From Halocaridina rubra (Eukaryota > Arthropoda > Malacostraca > Decapoda > Atyidae): 15,000 nucleotides of DNA. Positions 9,388 through 15,000 of this stretch are shown in pieces. The stretch covers positions 72,501 to 87,500 of the forward strand of contig JAXCGZ010019159.1 in the NCBI GenBank assembly GCA_037179515.1, written 5' to 3'. Each line of letters opens with the position of its first letter. The first letter of the stretch is position 1. A model generated the notes under the pieces. That model searched no databases, was not told the origin of the DNA, and saw nothing but the letters and a program-made list of their open reading frames with translations. Both the position numbers and the translations under genes were made by a program.

Positions 9388-9481
9388 TTAATGAGGCCCC
9401 ATCCCCTGATCTTCTGTCATTATCTTCTTTATCTCCCCTTTGTCTGGAAGTATTCCGTAACGAAAATTTTTCTTCTCTTCC
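9388..9481 (-). other. ORF1/ORF2 overlap in copy 3
   Basis: ORF1 ends at TAA 9388-9390, while the ORF2 frame, one base back (-1), is open from just after a TGA at 9482-9484. The 94-nt overlap codes in the -1 frame for residues running directly into the start of the endonuclease (LRLLYTNADGL), with no ATG anywhere in it. Confidence 0.85.
9463..9469 (-). promoter_or_regulatory. Candidate -1 ribosomal frameshift heptamer AAATTTT
   Basis: In the ORF1 frame the minus strand reads AAA AAT TTT CGT, giving the heptamer A AAT TTT, which fits the X XXY YYZ rule for -1 slippage. Slipping back one base enters exactly the ORF2 frame. A weak 5-bp hairpin (CTTCC with GGGAG, 8-nt loop) starts about 12 nt downstream. 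The alternative is a single-base indel in this A/T run in a formerly single frame. Function is inferred. Confidence 0.45.
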
Positions 9482-9945
9482 TCATTTCTTTCATCATTTA
9501 ACCTTCTTGCCTCTTGCAACAAGTTTTTGATCTTTCCCATCTCTTCCTGTGTTCTGTATCGTCTAATGAACACTTCTTTGCATTCTTGAAGGTCTTTTAG
9601 ACTTTTTTTTCTCAACAATATTTCCCTACATGTCTCCCCTCTCTCAAAGGTTACTTTTGTTGGTCTCGGCTTTCCTTCCCTCGAATATTTACCTAGTTGG
9701 TGTATGTTTACAATATCCTCAGGACCACATACTACTCCAAGCTTTCTTATCAGGTCTACAACCCTAGCTTTATTTTCTTCAAGTCTCCCCTGCCATGTTG
9801 GCTCCTGGGATTCACTTATGCCTGAGATTACCACTGTCTTCTCCTTATCAAGTGCCAACTTTGTGACGACATTGTTCTACAATAGACCCTACATATCCAT
9901 TGTTGTTCTTACAAAATCTTGACTCGATGAGTTTTTCAAAAATTA

Positions 9946-10497
9946 CTTTCAATCTCTTTCAAATTCCCTTTGCGTTGAGTGAAAATATACACGCTCTAAG
10001 CTTCTTTAAAAATTAATCAATGCCGTAAAGTTTTTTATTTTAATTCCAAGATGTTGAGAATTAGCATCAGTTTCTCTCAAAATCCTAGAGAGATGTAGTG
10101 TTATTGAATTGAATATAATAATTTCCTTCAATGTTTCTTAAATACGGCCACACAGAAAGCGATTTGCTTGGAAGGTAGCGTGTAGATGGACCATACTAGA
10201 TGCCGATGCACACAGTATGGCCATATTCCATGAGATACATTGCCTCAATTCTAGCCCCTCACTCGCTAGGCAATTCGCTAGACCTCTATCCTCCAATCAA
10301 ATCGTGTCCAGCGTGGCAGTAGATTCAAAGGTGTTACTAGAACATAACTTTCGGTATTTTTGTAATATATCACTGTGCTCTGGCTTTTAACAAAGTATTT
10401 TTTCGGTTTCAATTTTCTTTAGTACTGGAGTGCTTAAAAGCTTTCGATGATTTTGTCAGTTTTTTAGTATTCTGTTTATTATCATTAACTATTTTTA
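9946..10497. other. Spacer upstream of LINE copy 3, no gene seen
   Basis: The first part may still contain the 5' UTR of copy 3. Around 10188-10222 an imperfect inverted repeat (GGACCATACT with AGTATGGCC) could form a short hairpin. No long reading frame, RNA gene or recognisable repeat was found. Confidence 0.5.
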
Positions 10498-10525
10498 CTA
10501 TTATTATTATCATTATTATTATTAC

Positions 10526-10571
<46 letters not shown>
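10498..10571. repeat. (TTA)n microsatellite, slightly interrupted
   Basis: About 74 bp of TTA repeats with a few ATC and ACT variants near the left end, so older or less pure than the other arrays. It runs directly into (TAG)n. Confidence 0.93.

Positions 10572-10613
<42 letters not shown>
10572..10613. repeat. (TAG)n microsatellite
   Basis: About 14 units of TAG between the (TTA)n array and the SINE head. A single T to G change in a TTA-type unit followed by expansion would explain its position. Confidence 0.93.
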
Positions 10614-10618
10614 CTCCA

Positions 10619-10629
10619 TGGCAAAATGG
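10619..10629 (+). promoter_or_regulatory. RNA polymerase III A box of the SINE
   Basis: TGGCAAAATGG fits the consensus TRGYNNARNNG with no mismatch. Confidence 0.7.
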
Positions 10630-10661
10630 TAGCGTCCGCGACTCAGAGGCGGCAGGTCGAG

Positions 10662-10672
10662 GGTTCGGACTG
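10662..10672 (+). promoter_or_regulatory. RNA polymerase III B box of the SINE
   Basis: GGTTCGGACTG keeps the GGTTCG core of the B box but has G for the usual A at position 7 and TG for the final CC. It is placed 43 nt after the A box. Confidence 0.6.
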
Positions 10673-10790
10673 AGGTTAGTAAGGGCATACACTCAGGGTA
10701 ACGATTACATCTGCCTAAACAAGGCCTTCGCAAGAAGGCAACCGTCCTAGGCCTTAGTAGAAAAGGGAGTTCATGACGTAAAACTGAATC

Positions 10791-10791
<1 letters not shown>

Positions 10792-10881
<90 letters not shown>
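10792..10881 (+). repeat. (ATT)n tail of the SINE
   Basis: About 90 bp of perfect ATT repeats directly after the SINE body. It may be the SINE's own tail, expanded, or part of a pre-existing (ATT)n target that also lies upstream at 10498-10571. Confidence 0.95.
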
Positions 10882-11199
10882 TCTCTTGCATTTGCTGTAT
10901 TGCCTTTTAATTTAGATTTAGGCATTGAGTCATTTCAAGATTACCATAAAAAGAACTACTGATAATTAAAGAGAAATGGCGTCTATTACTTCTTGCAAGC
11001 ATGCTTTCAACTGCTTTTGAGACCAAATCTACACTAACAATGCTTGTACTCGTACATATATACATACATACATGAATATAGACATGCTTGCATATAGCGC
11101 ATGTAAATACGTAGTACATCTAACCATCCACCCATACATACATTCATACATACATACATAGAGAAAGAAAAAAAGATAAAGACAGACAAACAGACAAAC
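10882..11199. other. Spacer with degenerate CATA repeats, no gene seen
   Basis: AT-rich unique sequence. From about 11050 to 11162 it carries decayed CATA/CATACA repeats. No coding or RNA gene evidence. Confidence 0.6.
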
Positions 11200-11291
11200 T
11201 ACAGGAAAGGTATGCCAACATCCATGACTATAAAACCGTTCAGGAGACTGGGATAATGAAGATAAAGTCTCTACGCATACAGGTAATCACA
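11200..11291 (+). mobile_element. Probable decayed 3' end of a related LINE
   Basis: CCGTTCAGGAGAC at 11236-11248 matches the 3' UTR block CCGATCAGGAGAC of copy 1 (2721-2733) with one mismatch. AGGTAATCAC at 11281-11290 matches the terminal-repeat core at about the right distance (45 nt here, 54 nt in copy 1). Upstream, AGGAAAGGTATG resembles the end of ORF2 (AGGACAGGTACG). The hairpin is not preserved. It is followed by a (CA)n(TA)n array, as LINE 3' ends here usually are. It may be an old copy or a sister family. Confidence 0.5.
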
Positions 11292-11296
11292 AACAT

Positions 11297-12391
<1,095 letters not shown>

Positions 12392-12521
12392 GACGGAAAA
12401 AAGACAGAGGATCAGTAGTGAATGAAGAAGATGGAATAAGGGAATCGCATAGAGACAGAGTAAAAGATAAAGAGAAATCAGCACAAGAAAATAAATAAGA
12501 GAGGATAATTATATTCATGCA

Positions 12522-12616
<95 letters not shown>

Positions 12617-12748
12617 TGCATGAATATAATTATCCTCTCTTACTTATTTTCTTGTGCTGATATCTCTTTATCTTGTACTCTGTCTCTATTCAATTCCCTT
12701 ATTCCATATTCTTCTTTCAATACTGTTCCTCTTTCTTTTTTTTCCGTC
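12392..12748. repeat. Long imperfect palindrome with (TA)n centre
   Basis: The left arm (12392-12530) and the reverse complement of the right arm (about 12610-12748) align over about 139 bp with about 11 substitutions and one 2-base indel, roughly 91% identity. The innermost 35 bases or so, including ATTCATGCATGCATAT, match almost perfectly. The centre is about 87 bp of (TA)n (12526-12612), itself self-complementary, with one AATA break near 12582. The outer ends are both GACGGAAA. No coding content is seen. Confidence 0.9.
12526..12612. repeat. (TA)n microsatellite at the palindrome centre
   Basis: About 87 bp of TA repeat, flanked on both sides by GCATGCAT-type sequence in inverted orientation. 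Confidence 0.95.
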
Positions 12749-12770
12749 ATATATACATACATACAGATTT

Positions 12771-13570
<800 letters not shown>

Positions 13571-13575
13571 GTAGT

Positions 13576-13607
13576 ATATTTTAGGGTAAATCCCGACCCT
13601 AAAATAT
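13576..13607. repeat. Perfect 12-bp inverted repeat (hairpin)
   Basis: ATATTTTAGGGT (13576-13587) and its exact reverse complement ACCCTAAAATAT (13596-13607) are separated by 8 bases. There is no T-run or neighbouring gene to give it a role. Confidence 0.75.
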
Positions 13608-14479
13608 TGATAAGTCATATATTTACATGTGGTCGGGGAGGCACTGTTTTGCTGCATACATTCTAGCAAATAATGAGAATTCCAACATCAAATATCATTT
13701 TGTAGACCTGATATTTCCTGAAATTCATAGAGAAATTTCTATACTAAGCTACATCTTCCCAAGAGCACAAAATTATGCCGAATAAAAAGTCACGAATATT
13801 TTAGGAATGTTTCACTTCTGTTGGCTAAACAATCCCCAAGATATGAGGGTATATAGTTTCGGCACTTTTGAAGCCTTGTGTGACCTTGCCTATAAGGCAT
13901 CATGACCTTATATATTGAGATTATGCAGGTTCATGTGGCAGTATGTAAAAAATGGAAAACACTGAAAGTCTACAGTTATGTAAAACAAAAAGAGAAAACT
14001 GAGGAATAAGAGCAATATGGCAGTTCTACAGTATATAGCTTTTTTACCCTATTTTCATTCCATTTCTATCTGTATTCTACATATCGTCTATTGTCGCTCT
14101 ATCTACATACAAAGCCGCAATCCTTTGTAATTGGGGTGGTCGAGTCAAAGCACAAAAACATCCACTCGCTCTATCCCTCACATCTTAGCACCCAGGGGAA
14201 GTTGGGTTCCCAAAATTCTCCCTCTCTCTCCAAACAAACATGCGGAAACACTGTTTGGGTCACAGAAAGCGTAAACTGGGTACACGTCATATTCCATCAA
14301 GTCCTCCAGCCACAGCTGCTTTAGCAAGTACTCAAGTAAATATCGAAAAAAATATTAAATTATGGATTTGCATTTTCTTATATGTTATTATTGGATGAGC
14401 AAGCATTGGCTTCGCTATGGATCTGGGATATTCTGTCATATGGTGTATATCATATGATATGGTTGTTTTCCTATTCTGA

Positions 14480-14482
<3 letters not shown>
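13608..14482. other. Unique spacer, no gene seen
   Basis: Mostly AT-rich. The part at about 14100-14330 has noticeably more G and C, and an open stretch on the + strand (14091-14324, 77 codons, no ATG at its start). I recognise neither a domain nor splice signals that would make it an exon. Some short imperfect palindromes (ATATCATATGATAT near 14447-14460) occur. Confidence 0.5.
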
Positions 14483-14572
<90 letters not shown>

Positions 14573-14585
14573 ATAATAATAATAA
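14483..14585. repeat. (TC)n followed by short (TAA)n
   Basis: About 89 bp of perfect TC repeat, then five TAA units (14571-14585). Confidence 0.96.
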
Positions 14586-14729
14586 AGTGCACAAATTAAC
14601 TTGTCTTTCACATATATGAGTGATAATTTATAATCTGAAAAAAATGAAAAAGACTAATGTGTGTACGAAGTTTCATTCGTGATAACCTGAAAACCTTTTA
14701 TAATGCAAGGACCTAATGAGACTTTATTA

Positions 14730-14730
<1 letters not shown>
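14586..14730. other. Short unique spacer, no gene seen
   Basis: AT-rich sequence between two microsatellites with no recognisable feature. Confidence 0.6.

Positions 14731-14812
<82 letters not shown>
14731..14812. repeat. (TAA)n microsatellite
   Basis: About 80 bp of near-perfect TAA, ending at TAGGCGGAG. Confidence 0.96.
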
Positions 14813-15000
14813 GGCGGAGAAGAGACATTGAGGAGAAACTCGCGAAATAACATGGACGATGATGGCTCCCGGTAATAAATTTCCCCACTCGACAGTCTAG
14901 CACAGGTAATCACGGTTTCAGGTATTTTCCATTTTTCTTCTTCTTCTCCTTCACTTCTTTTCACCCTTTTTTATCGCTCAAGTTAAAACACATCTCACGC
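14813..15000. other. Unique sequence at the right edge, no gene seen
   Basis: Mixed sequence with a pyrimidine-rich patch (TTCTTCTTCTCC, about 14937-14948). CAGGTAATCAC at 14903-14913 matches the LINE terminal-repeat core, but no LINE 3' UTR lies before it. Confidence 0.5.

Larger units (their letters stand above)
9388..9876 (-). pseudogene. LINE ORF1, 5' part interrupted (copy 3)
   Basis: The frame is open on the minus strand from 9876 to the TAA at 9388-9390, about 162 codons. It starts with a VVIxGI-type strand (about residues 9-14 of the open segment from TTG at 9858) followed by an LGxxxGPED-like turn and RPTKVTFE. That pattern fits the RNA-recognition-like fold of CR1/L2 ORF1 proteins, with a basic, Glu/Lys-rich C-terminal part. 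ORF1 proteins bind the element RNA. No ATG begins the frame. Reading further upstream in frame meets TAG at 9877-9879 and TAG at 9889-9891, then ATG GAT ATG (9892-9900). Either two CAG to TAG type changes broke the N-terminus, or the true upstream exon is in another frame. The family call is moderately sure and the start is unresolved. Confidence 0.7.
10614..10881 (+). mobile_element. tRNA-derived SINE with (ATT)n tail
   Basis: The head (10614-10680) has an A box matching TRGYNNARNNG at every position (10619-10629) and a B box resembling GGTTCRANNCC (10662-10672). The two starts are 43 nt apart, as in a tRNA gene. A body of about 110 bp without coding potential follows, then a pure (ATT)n tail (10792-10881). 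The region between the boxes does not fold into a clean anticodon arm, so this is a SINE head and not a working tRNA; an ACTCAG string there hints at a tRNA-Leu-like ancestor, which is only a guess. It would be transcribed by RNA polymerase III and moved by a LINE other than the one here, because the 3' ends differ. Confidence 0.75.

Noticed and set aside
10614..10690. A functional tRNA gene
   Set aside because: The A and B boxes are good to fair, but acceptor and anticodon arms do not pair properly, there is no T-run terminator, and a non-tRNA body and tail follow.
10485..10925. 146-codon minus-strand frame with poly-Ile, poly-Thr and poly-Asn
   Set aside because: It reads through the trinucleotide arrays and the SINE; no coding evidence.
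14903..14913. Another LINE 3' terminus, from CAGGTAATCAC
   Set aside because: Only the short core matches; no 3' UTR block, hairpin or second repeat unit precedes it, unlike 11200-11291.

Overview
This window looks like non-coding, repeat-dominated nuclear DNA of an invertebrate animal. A decapod crustacean (shrimp, crab, lobster or crayfish group) is the best guess. The guess rests on many very long, nearly perfect (TA)n, (GA)n, (CA)n and (TAA)n arrays, about a tenth of the window, combined with CR1-like non-LTR retrotransposons and a tRNA-derived SINE. No host protein-coding gene, rRNA gene, functional tRNA gene or CRISPR array could be supported. Every convincing coding stretch belongs to one LINE family.

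Layout. Bases 1-2800 hold copy 1 of a CR1-like LINE (+ strand, 5' part outside the window), with an uninterrupted endonuclease/reverse transcriptase frame. Bases 2808-4302 hold copy 2, an older 5'-truncated copy joined head to tail through a short (CA)n tract, with frameshifts and stops. Bases 4303-6468 are unique spacer broken by (TA)n, (TAA)n and (GA)n arrays, with a foldback sequence between two (TA)n arrays and a possible second SINE. Bases 6469 to about 9945 hold copy 3 (- strand), the most complete copy: a full-length ORF2 (endonuclease, RT, C-terminal region) preceded by a damaged ORF1. The two frames overlap by about 90 nt, with an A AAT TTT heptamer in the overlap. Bases 9946-10497 are spacer. 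Bases 10614-10881 are a tRNA-derived SINE with an (ATT)n tail, lying next to (ATT)n and (TAG)n arrays. Bases 11200-11291 look like the decayed 3' end of a related LINE, followed by a compound (CA)n(TA)n array. Bases 12041-12525 are a purine-rich tract, and 12392-12748 form a long imperfect palindrome centred on (TA)n. The rest, to 15000, is AT-rich spacer with (TC)n and (TAA)n arrays.

How the parts work together. The three LINE copies share a 3' terminus made of a 33-nt hairpin, two copies of a 14-bp repeat and a CACAC end. This is the kind of 3' signal a CR1/L2-type reverse transcriptase is expected to recognise during target-primed reverse transcription. Copies 1 and 3 are about 98% identical in protein and form a 2.8-kb inverted pair. 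The most unusual points are the ORF1/ORF2 overlap, which has no ATG for ORF2, and the large palindrome at 12392-12748.
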